Position numbers and translations under genes: made by a program. Of a stretch of DNA of 64,000 nucleotides, positions 27,990 to 39,363 are shown one piece after another; positions within the stretch are counted from its first letter, which is position 1, and every line of letters begins with the position of its first letter. Source of the stretch: Spongilla lacustris. Its lineage: Eukaryota > Porifera > Demospongiae > Spongillida > Spongillidae. Under the pieces are notes generated by a model. That model saw only the letters and a list, made by a program, of their open reading frames with translations. It was not told the DNA's origin and searched no databases. The stretch is from NCBI GenBank assembly GCA_949361645.1, contig OX442433.1, forward strand, positions 3,591,720-3,655,719, read 5' to 3'.

Positions 27990-29260
27990 TTTATAAATTA
28001 ACCCCCCTGGACACGGATACTAATTATACCCCCCCCCCCCCCCCCAAGACAGATATATTACCTCCCCCCCAGGACAGTCACACATCATATCATATCCCCC
28101 AGGACAGCAGTATGTACAATACCAAGTATATGATATGTAGTTCCCCCAGGACATGATTTATACCATTCACACACCCCCCCCCCCCCCCGGACAAAATTTA
28201 TAGTGCCCCCCCCGGACATGACTTTTATCATTCCCCACCACCCCCAAGACATGGATTATAACTTCCCTCAACACATGATATATGCCCCCCCCCCCCCCCC
28301 CCCCTCAAGGACATATTTTATATGGACATGATGTATACCACCCCCACCCCCCCCCCAGGACATGGATTATAACTCCCCCCCAGGACAAGGTTTATATCAC
28401 TCCTCTGGTCCCTCCCTGGACATCATTCCCCCCCCCCCCCCCCCCATGACAAGATTTATAGCACCCCCCTGGACATGACTTATATGATTCTTCCCCCCCC
28501 CCCCCCCCCCCCAAGGACAATATTTATACCCCTGGACATGACTTATATCTTCCCCCTCCCCGCAGGACAAGATTAATAGCACCCCCTCGAACATGACTTA
28601 TATCATTCCTCCACTCCCCCCACCCCCCCACCCCCAGGACAAGATTTATAGCACCCACCTGGTCATGACTTATATCATTTCTCCCCCCCTCCCCCCACCC
28701 CCAGGATGGACATGACTTATATGATTCTTCCCCCCCCCCGCCAAGGACAATATTTATACCCCTGATGGCTTATATCTTCCCCCCCCCGCAGGACAAGATT
28801 TATAGCACCCCCTCGGACATGACTTATATCATTCCTCCCCTCCCCCCACCCCCCCACCCCCAGGACAAGATTTATAGCACCCACCTGGTCATGGCTTATA
28901 TAATTTCTTCCCCCCCCCAGGACAAGATTTATAGCACCCACCTGGACATGACTTATATCATTTCTCCCCCCCCCTCCCCACAAGGACAAGATTTATAGCA
29001 CCCCCCTGGACATGACTTATATCATTCCTCCCCTCCCCCCACGCCCCCACCCCCAGGACAAGATTTATAGCACCCACCTGGTCATGACTTATATAATTTC
29101 TTCTCCCCCCCCCCCCCCCCCCCCGCCCCCCCCAGGACAAGATTTTTAGCACCCCCCTGGACATGACTTATATCATTTCTTCCCCTCCCTCCCCCCCCCC
29201 CCCCCCCAGGACAAGATTTATAGCACCCTCCTGATCCCACCTCAGGACATGAATTTTTAA
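27990..29260. repeat. C-rich minisatellite, left array of element X
   Basis: Head-to-tail variants of an approximately 55-65-bp unit: a C run, GGACAAGATTTATAGCACC, a C run, TGGACATGACTTATATCATT. C runs vary from 5 to about 18 bases. The G-rich minus-strand frames through it are artefacts of the repeat. Confidence 0.95.
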
Positions 29261-30498
29261 AATCTAAATTTAAATTCACACATGATTTAGAGCTCCTATA
29301 ATTATTGTAGCTCCACATGATTTATGGCAATTTAAACTTGCTTCTTTTTATTTTATTTTTATGCATTATTCATTGTTAATAGAACCCCTGGAACAGGTTA
29401 ACATTCTAATTAAACAGTCGTGAGGGATGTGATTTATATCCTTGGGACAGCCATATACACGTATCTGGGCCCACTACCCCCAGTAAATTATTGAACCCCC
29501 CACCCCCCCTTCAAAAATGTCCAAAGGGGGATTTTAATGTTGACATCCAGATTAACTATTTCCTTTACCAAGGCAAATTCAGTACTAGTGGTGCATATAT
29601 GCCATTAGTTTTCATTCAATGTGATGTATGGTAAATGCTGTGTAATGTGATGATGATGCACATGTATACATTCTGAAGGTGTCTTTTAGCACTGAATAGC
29701 TCCATGGAAGAGCAAATACCTGTGGAATCCACATGCACTCAATGGCTTGTCAGTTTGAACAAACCATGTGGGCTGGTCAGTCAGAGATCCCTAGACTGGG
29801 CACTCCAAAAGTTGGAAGATGTGGGTGCAGATGTGTGGTGTTGTTGCCAAGAATGTTTGTCATTATATGAATTGTACATCCCCCTGAGGCAAAATTATCA
29901 ATATGCCTTTTTAAATATGCCATGTGTGTGTAAGAGATGTATTCGCTGTTTTACCACCGGATATACAAGAATCTCTGCTATGGGTAATAATGGATGCTTG
30001 TCAGGGTCTAAAACGGTGTGATCGTTTAGCTAATATAGTGTCCCGTGAACTGCCATGTTCGCGTGGGTGTTGTTTGCTAATTAGCAAGCCAATTGCATCA
30101 GTTCGTTAATTTTAACTAAATTATATCCGCGCGCGTGATGTGTATCATGTCAAAGCTGTGCTGTGTGCGTTTCGTTGGCGGGCTATCCAGCCTGGTATTT
30201 TGGCTAGAGGTACAGTTCTACAAGCAGTTTTGTGCTGTGTTAACGTTATTACAAGTTTCGTTAGTCGTTAGTTTGACGCATAAATATAAGATAGATGCGC
30301 TCTATTTAGAAATTGGGAGGCCTGGTGTGCACGTGAATTCGTCAACGGAACAAAGTTTTGATGTATGTGCGTTTCTCTGGGTGTCATTCCTCATGTCATG
30401 CTCATCATTCTTATACATGCAGTTTTATACTTCATATACGTCCGTTCCAGTACTCAGTACTCGTAACCAGCTTGGGCATGATCCAGCCTGGTATTGTG
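29261..30498. other. Element X interior, possible unknown exon
   Basis: A plus-strand frame at 29704-30021 (about 105 codons, with VWCCCQECLSLYELY and CVCKRCIRCF cysteine pairs) has no family I recognise and may be a decayed exon. At 30185 and 30481 the phrase ATCCAGCCTGGTATT is repeated 296 bp apart; the second copy is interrupted by the CACTA-like element. Confidence 0.4.
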
Positions 30499-30855
30499 CC
30501 CTAAGAAAAAAATTCTCCAAGTCTTGCCAAGACTTACCATGACTTCTTGACAAGACTTGACTGGGATCTATGTCAAGTCTTGGCATGAAAATGGAACAGA
30601 TCTTACAAGTCCTTTCATGGCCATGTAAGATGCCCCATGTAAATTACACCCATGCAATGCCACACAGTGTATGAAAGATTAATAGTGGTAAACAGCACAA
30701 TACATGAAAAATAACTAGGGGAAAAACAGTAAGTCATTTTAGAGTTGATTGACGTCATTTTGTTCAAGCTCAACTATCTCGGCACTTCTGGTTCGCCTTC
30801 GTTGTGAAAACTGCAAGATCAAAGGGTTCTGTTGGGAACTGCCTCTTGATTGTTG

Positions 30856-33293
30856 CTACAACCATGAACAACAAGTCAGTAAGAAGAATCTTGTGTATGT
30901 TTGTTTACCAATTATCCGCTGAACCTTTTCCGGACACAGTGAAGGCTTTGGGCTTTTCATAGAAGGAAAAAGCAGGGATTCCCGAAGTTCTTTCTTTGAA
31001 AAGAAGATGTCAAGCAGCGACAAGCCATAGGTGTAAATGTTTCTCTTTGGAATTAGTGTTAAATTAACACCATTGAACTGGATGTAAATACAAGGTATTA
31101 GCAAATAAAAATTGCTATTCTAAAACTAACCCAATCCTCTTCATTACGTGACTCCTGGGCAAACTCCACTGCTGAGCTTTCCTTCTTAGAACTACATGTA
31201 TATCATTTTATAATACATGTATATATAATACACTATTCGTAGCTGGGCTTACACTGATTTGGCTTGTTCAGAGATATGGTCAAGTATGTGACTGAGCTTG
31301 CCATTTATGCTCATTAACAGTGTAATCTGTAACAGAAAAGAAGTCATTTATATTGAATAACATAGTAATCACGTACCATTTCTTGATTCTTCCACATGAA
31401 AAAGTAAAAGTATACATGTACATGTACATAGTTATTTCTTTTTACATTCATTCAGTGCCATATATATGCATTTACCTGTGATTGTTCAGACTCTGAACTG
31501 CTAAACTGCTGGCATGTATGGCAAAATGTGACAGTATTATCTACAAATGTACGTTATAGCTTACACTCTTCAATGAAGGAGACTGCTCATGACCAGAAAA
31601 CTGCAGAATTAAAATAAATGCATTTTGCACAGCACATTCCATGCATGCGTGCTCACGAACCCTGGCCCAGTCATGTGAACTGGTAGCTCCCTGTATTGCA
31701 TCCAATAGAATGGCTCGTTTATGCTGCTCTACACTCTTCAGGGGCTTGGATTATGACATCATAGACACAGTTCAAACTTTAGATCCCCATCCTGCATGCA
31801 CGCTGCTTACGTCTTGTCTTCGCCTGGTGCTATCACTTGAAGCAGCATCGTCACCACCTGTACTGCGCCACATATCAGCTTGCTTCCACTGAGGCTACAT
31901 GATATAGACACAGTTCAAACTTTAGATTCCCATCCTGCATGCATGCATGCTGCTTACTTCTTGTCTTTGCCTGGTGCTATCACTGGAAGCAGCATCGCCA
32001 CCACCTGTACTGTGCCGCATATCAGCTTGCTTCCACTGAGGCTACATGATATAGACACAGTTCAAACTTTAGATTCCCATCCTGCATGCACGCTGCTTAC
32101 TTCTTGTCTTTGCCTATCACTAGAAGCAGCGTCACCATCATCAGAACTGTGCCATATATCAGCTTGCTTCCACTGAGGCTACATGATATACACACGGTTC
32201 AAACTTTAGATTCCCATCCTGCATGCGCGCTGCTTACTTATTGTCTTCGCCTGGTGCTATCACTTGAAGCAGCATCACCACCATCAGAATTGCGCCGCAT
32301 ATCACCTTGCTTCCACTGAGGCTACATGGTATAGACACAGTTTAGACGTTAGATTCCCATCCTGCATGCGCGCTGCTTACTTCTTGTCTTCGCCTGGTGC
32401 TATATCACTTGAAGCAGCATCGCCACCATCAGAATTGCGCCGCATATCACCTTGCTTCCACTGAGGCTACATGATATAGACACAGTTTAGACTTTAGATT
32501 CCCATCCTGCATGCGCGCTGCTTACTAATACTTCTTGTCTTCGCCTGGTGCTATCACTTGAAGCAGCATCGCCACCATCTATTTCTGAATCGCGCCCCGT
32601 ATCGGCTCGCTTGCACTGTTCTGACAGAGGCTACATGCATTATATAAACACAATTTAGACTTAGCCAGATTCCCATCCTGCACGCATGCATGCTGCTTAC
32701 TTCTTGTTCCGAAGAATCACCACCATCTTATATAAGCGCGGCCCAGATATAAGTACAACGCATGCGCATGCTTGTACGGCTTACCTTGAAAAGCGACAAC
32801 CTCTATAGGGTACGTTTTCCCCTTAACATCACACAATAGCCCAACTCCTGGCCTTAGGTCCTCGGCAGTTATGCACTCCGATTCATCCTCTTTACTGAGG
32901 TTGCACACTTTTGTCAGGAACACTTTCCCGGTCTGTGCACACTTCACCTTAATTGGCCCTACAAACGATTGCGATTGAGTAGATCATGCAGTTAGAAAAC
33001 AGTACAAACACACATACCTGGCATGGGAAATATAATAATTACCAGAAATGCATTAAAACTATTGCGGTAGTGATCTGCACATATACGGCCTATCGTCGCA
33101 CGCTAGTTCTGTACTATTTTAATACACATGCAGGTATATATACATGCATACATTTACACCATGCATATACAGACATTATTAACATATACTTACGAGTTTG
33201 CATCTCTTCACATCCTCCTTCTTGTTCAAGGGCCTTTTGCGTTCTTTTTCCAGTTCTTTTAGGCCTACGTGTGCTTTGCTCAGAATCCGCCAT
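30856..33293 (-). CDS. BEN-domain companion gene of the CACTA-like element
   Basis: Splice phases agree across exons 33194-33293 (start ATG 33293, basic N-terminus MADSEQSTRRPKRTGKR), 32785-32958 (ITAEDLRPGVGLLCDVKG), 32701-32726 and 32532-32630 (linker, REDSEI-like acidic/Ser-rich), the duplicated exons (separate entry), 31565-31600, 31476-31505, 31253-31326 (helix LSHILDHISEQA), 31131-31191 and 30856-31077. The last exon encodes a BEN-type C-terminus (SLLDIFFSKKELRESLLF, then CPEKVQRII). BEN domains bind DNA or mediate chromatin contacts, so a role in controlling or helping the transposase is plausible but inferred. The stop is at 30856; a donor just after RIIG could extend it differently. 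Full length depends on which repeated exons are included. Confidence 0.75.
31811..32466 (-). repeat. Array of five tandem-duplicated exons in the BEN gene
   Basis: Five units of about 135-147 bp each contain one exon with acceptor ATGTAG|CCTCAGTGG and donor GTAAGC: 32381-32466 (86 nt), 32238-32321 (84), 32101-32178 (78), 31958-32041 (84) and 31811-31894 (84). A sixth, longer relative at 32532-32630 (99 nt) may be the founder. Phase 0 is fixed independently by the upstream exons. Exons of 78, 84 and 99 nt can be included or skipped without changing frame and encode a hydrophilic DGGDAASSDSTRRRQE-type linker. The 86-nt copy shifts the frame and the 32238 copy ends in TAA, so those two must be skipped for a full protein. 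Confidence 0.85.
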
Positions 33294-33364
33294 TGTCCTT
33301 GAAATGCTGAACACGTGAATCAAAATGCGCATGCGTTATTAGATTATGTTCTGTTTTTTTCAGA
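33294..33364. promoter_or_regulatory. Bidirectional promoter, BEN / tnp2 genes
   Basis: Only 71 bp separate the two start codons, on opposite strands, so both genes must share this spacer or start within each other's 5' regions. No clear TATA box was seen. An upstream in-frame ATG at 33332 on the minus strand would shorten it further. Confidence 0.6.
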
Positions 33365-36300
33365 ATGGAGCGGAGACAATGTATCACCTATCGCAGATAT
33401 CTAACCGAAAGTGAAAAAGCAATTCCCCGTACTACAGCTTGGCGTCATTTCAAGCATCGTCTATACAGGTTAGAGTCTTTAAGCCATTAATTTCCCCCCT
33501 CCTCCCCTCGTTGAAAAGGAGGATGTACGCATGTAGTTGGGCGTCGCCCGACCTTCGCGTATTGTATCAGATGGGTACAAATCCAGGTATATGCTTGATA
33601 CACGACCTTACGCCAATACGTGAAGGTCGGGCTACGCCCAACTAGTATACGCATGCATGTACATACATGTAAGTACATACATGATGTACATATACATGTA
33701 AGTACATGCATGTATATGTATGGCATGCTTGTGATTTATTTATCTGTTTAGATTGGCAGCAAAGAATTCCACTACTAATGGAATCATTGGTAAATGCATT
33801 GAATGCATGTAACAGCAATAATCATATGCCATGAAATGTATAATTGGACAGGTGTATCACAAACAGCAAACATTACTGAATCTGACAATGAAGTTACTAC
33901 TGGTGATGAAAACTCAGGTCTTAGTACAAACACAGAGGAAGTTGAGAGCATGCAAGATCGGTCTGACACAGAAGAGGCTGAAGTAGATCAAATCGAAGAA
34001 GTGGAAGTTGTTCCTGAAATAGAACAGGAAATGGAAGATATTTCTGACACAGATAAATCTGCAATAGGTGACACTGAATCTGAATCAGAAAATGATGTAT
34101 TTCAAGGTAGAGTGTTTGATGGATGTCAACTAGATCCAAAATTTTTACAACCTCTTTATTCGGGAGCAAGCATCAATATTTGCATGACATATTGCATTAT
34201 AATGCAATATGCTTATAAATACAAACTTTCATACAAAGCTATGGAGGGCCTTATACATCTACTTCACTTGATATGTCCTGTACCAAATGCACTTCCAAAA
34301 AGCCTGCACAAACTTAAACAGTTTTTTAAGCAATTCTCTGCAGGTTTTAAAGATCAGAAGATTTGTTCTACATGTTCTATTCCTTTTGAAGACAAATGTA
34401 CCTGTACTCTACAGTCTGAAAACCCTGGACATTTGATCCATATGTCAATAATGAAATCTTTACAGTCAGTTGTATCACGTGAGTGACAATTTACTATTTA
34501 CAGTTAGTACTGTGTATGATAACAAGTATGGTCAACTTATAAGTAATAGTGGTGTGCATGCATATATGATAGCATAAGCTTATACTAATGTACATGTACT
34601 TTTCTGTGTTATTTTAATTTATTTAGGCAATCATCAAGAGCTACAACTTAGTTATAATAACAGAGAATTCAGTGTTGGAAAACTAACAGATGTTTGGTCT
34701 GGATCTGTTTTACAATCATCCCTTTCTCAAGACAGTTTTTTTAATGAGTCACCACTTAATCTAGCTGTCACCCTTTGCACTGATGGAATACCAATCTACA
34801 AATCCAGTGCAGTCAGTATTTGGCCTGTTCTTTTAATGGTACTGAATCTTCCTCCAATACTACGTCAGAAAGCTGAAAACATAATTTTGTGTGGACTATG
34901 GTATGGACCCAACAAGCCGAATGCAAGGCTTTTGCTGGACCCTGTGTTAAAAAATCTGAATAATCTTTATGAAACTGGTTTTATGATGCACAGTTCTAAT
35001 GGTCAGACACAGTTATGTAAAGTTAAACTAGTTTCTGCTGTCTTTGATCTAATAGCAAGGGCTTTAGTCCTTACAATGAAACAATTCAATGGTGAATATG
35101 GTTGCAATGTATGCCTCCACCCTGGTAAACGCCTTGGCAATGGATCCCGTGTATTCCTACCAGGAATTGACTACCCAATGCGAACACATGCTAATATTCT
35201 ACATGATGCACAATCAGCTGAAATCAGTAAACAATCAGTGAATGGCGTCAAAGGTGTTTCTCCTTTGTCATCATTATTAGATTTAGTTCATGGCATTCCT
35301 CTTGACTATATGCATTGTGTACTAGAGGGAGTAGTAAAGAGATTGATGCATTTATGGTTCGATTCCTCTAACCATACTGAACCATTCTACTTGGGTAAAT
35401 ATTTGTCTACGATTGACAAAATTCTGGCAAATCAACGCCCTCCGCATGAGTTCAGTAGGCGACCTCGGTCAATTTCTAAGCATTTACATTACTGGAAGGC
35501 ATCTGAATTTAAAAGAACTGGTTACTTTTTTATTCAGTCCCTATCCTTAAAGGTTATTTACCATCACTTTACTATCACCACTATGTCCTACTAGTGACTG
35601 CTCTTCATATATTGCTTCAAGAATCTATTTCCGTTCAGCAAGTTGAGGCAGCTGAAATGATGCTGAAAGATTTTGTTTCTTTATTACCTGAGCTCTATGG
35701 TGAAAAAAATTGCACAGCTAATGCTCACATGCTTTTGCATTTACCCATGTATGTTAGACTGTGGGGACCACTATGGACACACTCAACATTTGCTTTTGAA
35801 AGTAAAAATGGTCACTTGAAGAAATTGTCACATGGAAAAAGTTCTTTTTATCAGCAAATGTTGTTTAATATTGATGTTAGTCAAACACTTCAGTTAATCC
35901 AACCCATAATTGATGATACAGATTCACCAATGCAAACCATACTGAGAAGTAATCTAGATATAGGTGCACTGCAGGATAAGGTATGTATTGGACAACACAC
36001 CTATTTCTTAAATGGCCCATCAATTGAAGAACCAAATGCTGATGAGAAAAATGCACTTGATTGCACTGGACGAATAGTTAAGTACAAAAAGTTATTGAAA
36101 CATGGTGTGCTATACTGTGCATCCACAAAGAAGACTACAAAACGAGACAGCAGTGTTTGTGCCTTCAGAGATCCATCATCCAATACTGTGAAGTTTGGAA
36201 AAATACTATCATTTGTGTACACCTCACAACCAATGGTGTTACTAAGTCCCTATCAAGTTACATCTATTTTGAAGGACGCTGGTCCAACGTGCAGAGAGTG

Positions 36301-36484
36301 CCTTAATGTATACAAAGAAATTGACATTCTGGCAGCTAGCAATTTTGCTGTTAAGGTCGTGAGAGAATCTCTGCATCTCATTGCAGCCCCAATTGATGCA
36401 ATAACAGCAAAGTCAATGATAATTGTTATTGACAATGCTAACAGATATTTAGTTAGGCAACCAAACATGTTTGAACACAATTAA
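33365..36484 (+). pseudogene. tnp2-type (Transposase_21) transposase, one frameshift
   Basis: Exons 33365-33468, 33752-33789, 33852-34478 and 34627-36484 join with consistent phases. The N-terminus is basic, followed by an acidic region and zinc-binding-like cysteines (CSTCSIPFEDKCTC). The catalytic core resembles Transposase_21 of CACTA/EnSpm elements: LCTDGIPIYKSSAVSIWPVL, CGLWYGPNKPNARLLLDP, YGCNVCLHPGK and GIPLDYMHCVLEGVVKRLM. The C-terminal part has AFESKNGHLKKLSHG, as in the domain that follows tnp2. Near 35512-35525 (AAAAGAACTGG) the frame shifts: the sequence after it continues the family only in another frame. One indel, real or a sequencing error, is therefore the only visible defect. 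The stop is at 36484. Confidence 0.85.
33536..33642. mobile_element. Palindromic MITE in tnp2 intron 1
   Basis: GTTGGGCGTCGCCCGACC at the left is mirrored at the right (GGTCGGGCTACGCCCAAC), with TA on each side (33534-33535, 33643-33644). 107 bp, non-coding. Confidence 0.7.
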
Positions 36485-36695
36485 ACTTATCTATTTTATT
36501 CAAATACATTGTTCTATGTACTTTCCACTATTTCAGAAATTATATGGCAAGACATAATGCCAAGTGAAAATATTGTGTGACCAGCTAGGACACAATAATA
36601 CATGGTAAGACATTGCAAGGCTTTCCAAGTCATGATAAAGCTTGAAATGTCTTGTCAAGTCATGGCAAGACTTGACGATATTTTTTCTTAGGGTG

Positions 36696-37521
36696 GCTAA
36701 AGGTACAGTTCTGCGAGGAGTTCTCTGTGCTGTGTTGTTAAAAACTTACAGTTTCTAGATGAATGGGCACTATAATTTTAAAAAGTGAAATGTAATTTTC
36801 TAGTAGGAGTATCCAAATTTTTATTGCCCTTGTCTGTTATTAATACCCATTGAAGTATTATTGTACTGTCATTAAAGAAGAGAGACATGTATGTAGATTT
36901 TAAAAAAAGCCACTTAACTAATATTTGTTGTATCCTTTATGCCAGTCACTAAGGTTATAATTAACTTTGCTAAACTGTTCAAATGTATACATCTATCTCT
37001 CCAGGAGATATGATCATCTCACCAACTTTTTCCTCTGAACCAAAAGCCCACCCTCCATGAATTGCTGGTATTGAATAGTACACTACAATGGCACAGGATA
37101 GACTCAAGAGACATTCAATTCACAAAGGTAAGCACTCACTGCTACTGGTTGACTTAAGCATTACATACTCCTTGTGCACTGACAAAACATGTGTTCTTAT
37201 ACCTGTCTGTTTCCTTTCAATCCATTTTATAAAGTGCTCAATAAGAGCAAGCCTCTATAGTGTGCATGTCTGTCAGTGTGGTGTTTCTTGTTTCCTGTTT
37301 TTTGGTGTGCTTTTGTGTTGAGACTGTCTTTTAAAACTGTAACTTGTGCATCTGTCTTTGTGGTTACTGTGGTTCTATCACATTGATCATCTGGTTTACC
37401 CAACCTCTATGGGCAGTTTGCATGTTTCTTTTGGATCCATTTTCACAAAGAGCAAGCTTCATGTTATACATGTGTGTGTGTGTGCGCGTGTGTGTGTGTG
37501 TGCGCGTGTGTGTGTGTGTGC

Positions 37522-37579
<58 letters not shown>

Positions 37580-37979
37580 TTGTGTGTGTGTGCGCGTGTG
37601 CGTGCTTGTACATGTGCATGTCTTTGTTATGCGTTTGTTTGTGTCTGTGCGTTTGTGATTGTCCTGTTGTGTTGTGTGCAAGATAGTGTGTATCTGTTTA
37701 ACTGTTACATCTGTCTTTGTGGTTACTGTGGTTGTTCTATCCTGAACATTGATCATCTGGTTTACCCAACCTCCTTGGGCAGTTTATTCTACTACATGTT
37801 AGTGCATGTGGGTCCTATGTAGGAAGTGTCTGTCATGAGTACAATAAGCTATTCTACATTTGCTGATGTACTGTACATGTAGAATCAATTGGACTTTAGC
37901 TAGAGTATTTGGATAGAGCCATCGAATGCCTTCAATGTAGTAAAACTGCCAATGCTTAGAAAGCTCAGACATAGATAAC
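36696..37979. other. Element X interior, TG-rich repeat, no gene seen
   Basis: Begins with the second half of the interrupted 296-bp duplication (GGCTAAAGGTACAGTTCT). A TGTGTG/CGCG microsatellite runs about 37471-37610. Phrases such as AAGAGCAAGC and TTACTGTGGTT recur, so it is a decayed repeat. Confidence 0.5.
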
Positions 37980-38387
37980 GGTCCGTGTATAAAACCGCCA
38001 ACCAATTTTTCAATTGTTCGATAAATTGAAAATTACTATTTTGACGTACTAGTTGCAAATATTGGTCGATTTCCGTAAATTTCGCTAAGAGAATAATTGA
38101 TTTTTGTGTGGCGTTTTCAATTTTTAAATTTCAAATTAAATTAGAAAATTGAAATATTCAATCACGGTTTCGCGCAACTGTTGTTTGATTTATCATTTAT
38201 CATTATGGATTAATTCTTTTCTCTTTGGAATGGAACCGACTCAACCGACTCTTTGACATGGAACCCTCCCCCTCTATAACGGCCGTTATGCTGGGTACGA
38301 GTGTTCGAATGAATCTTGCTTGATTATATAGTCTGTCGAGTCAAAATAGTACCGTTTTAAAGACGGAGCTGCCTCCACAGAAACTCC

Positions 38388-38463
<76 letters not shown>

Positions 38464-38545
38464 ACAGACACACACACACACACACACACACACAGATACA
38501 TATGTTTGGCAGACGATCGAAGGTACTCGTCTCCTTGGCTTTGTT
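37980..38545. repeat. IS3EU-like element, left inverted repeat
   Basis: Inverse of 50633-51256. It contains a (CT)n block (about 38391-38462) and a (CA)n block at the place where the right copy has (GA)n and TGTGTG, so the microsatellite was present before the copies diverged. The inner end is near GGCAGACGATCGAAGG. Confidence 0.85.
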
Positions 38546-38869
38546 ACGCGGAACTTACTGAGTTAAAACTTTACCTTTGTTTGGAGCAATTTTGCCGTTA
38601 GTCTGAGAACGAGGACATGCTTTTATTCATTTATGAGTTTTGACAAAGTCAAAGTCGTCCCATTAAAGAATGAGTAGCCGTATGAAGTAATCGACAGTCC
38701 ACGGGAACGCCCGCGGCACGAGTGTGCATACCTAGTGCCTACCGTCTATATACAAATTTCTCTCGTTCTCAGACCCGAATGTACATCGTGATTGCTTAGT
38801 ACAGCTGACCTTCATGTTGCAGCTCGCATTTGCGGTAGTTATTAGTGGATCTAGCTAGAACCACTCCTA

Positions 38870-39363
38870 GCCATCCCAGATGATGGGAGCTAGCACAACT
38901 TAGCCTCAGCTTTGGAGGACTTGGTGACCATCTCATCTCTGTCGTCTTCAGGTTTTGGTGTGTTCAAATTATGCTCCTGACAGAGACCATCACAATGGAG
39001 TCTGTTTTGTTCTCTCCTCTCTCCCAGCATGCATTGTGCAAGAAGTTGGATGATCTTCTATCTCACAATCAGTCTATCTTGATGACTTCCTCTCCTGCCA
39101 ATAAAGCATGACTTCTCTCTGCCTCTGCTCCTCATGCTAGTTCATGGCTTTCGGTTGTCCCCATATTAGGCTAGGGTTGGGCTTGCCACTTGATCCAGCC
39201 AAGTTCCAAATTGCAGTGATGTGGTGGCTAGGTATGAACTCTTCTATTCAATCAGTGTGCCCATTCTGCCCCGATATCACTTTGGATCCTCTTGGACATC
39301 ATGCAGTAATAATCTTTGCAGAGTTGGTCAAGGCCTTTCTAGAGTCCAGAGTAATTATGATGT
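38870..39363 (+). pseudogene. RT retroelement fragment
   Basis: Plus-strand pieces show the family blocks SAPHASSW, LPLDPAKFQIAVMWWLGM and CPFCPDITLDPLGHHAV, the start of the C-terminal zinc-binding region. Several frames are needed, so it is decayed. It is cut by the element at 39364-40521 and resumes at 40522. Confidence 0.65.

Larger units (their letters stand above)
30499..36693. mobile_element. CACTA-like (tnp2) DNA transposon, 6195 bp
   Basis: Inverted ends CCCTAAGAAAAAA..TCAAGTCTTGCCA carry subterminal CAAGTCTTG repeats in both directions. TG lies on both sides (30497-30498 and 36694-36695). A paralogous copy of the target at 30185-30210 gives the empty site: removing the element plus one TG leaves a sequence of the same length as the paralog. 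The element carries a tnp2-type transposase on the plus strand and a BEN-domain gene on the minus strand, with starts 71 bp apart. Termini are CCCTAAG rather than the classic CACTA/G, so the superfamily call rests on the transposase. Confidence 0.9.

Noticed and set aside
27990..29260. CRISPR-like array of regular repeats
   Set aside because: The units are adjacent variants without unique spacers, in a eukaryotic context and with no cas genes.
28397..29318. Gly-rich minus-strand frames (NDISHVQGGAINLVL repeats)
   Set aside because: Each is the minisatellite unit read through. The pattern follows the DNA repeat, not a protein constraint.
37344..37822. Cysteine/valine-rich frames of up to 158 codons
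   Set aside because: Produced by the TGTGTG repeat; there are no splice signals and no conserved motif.
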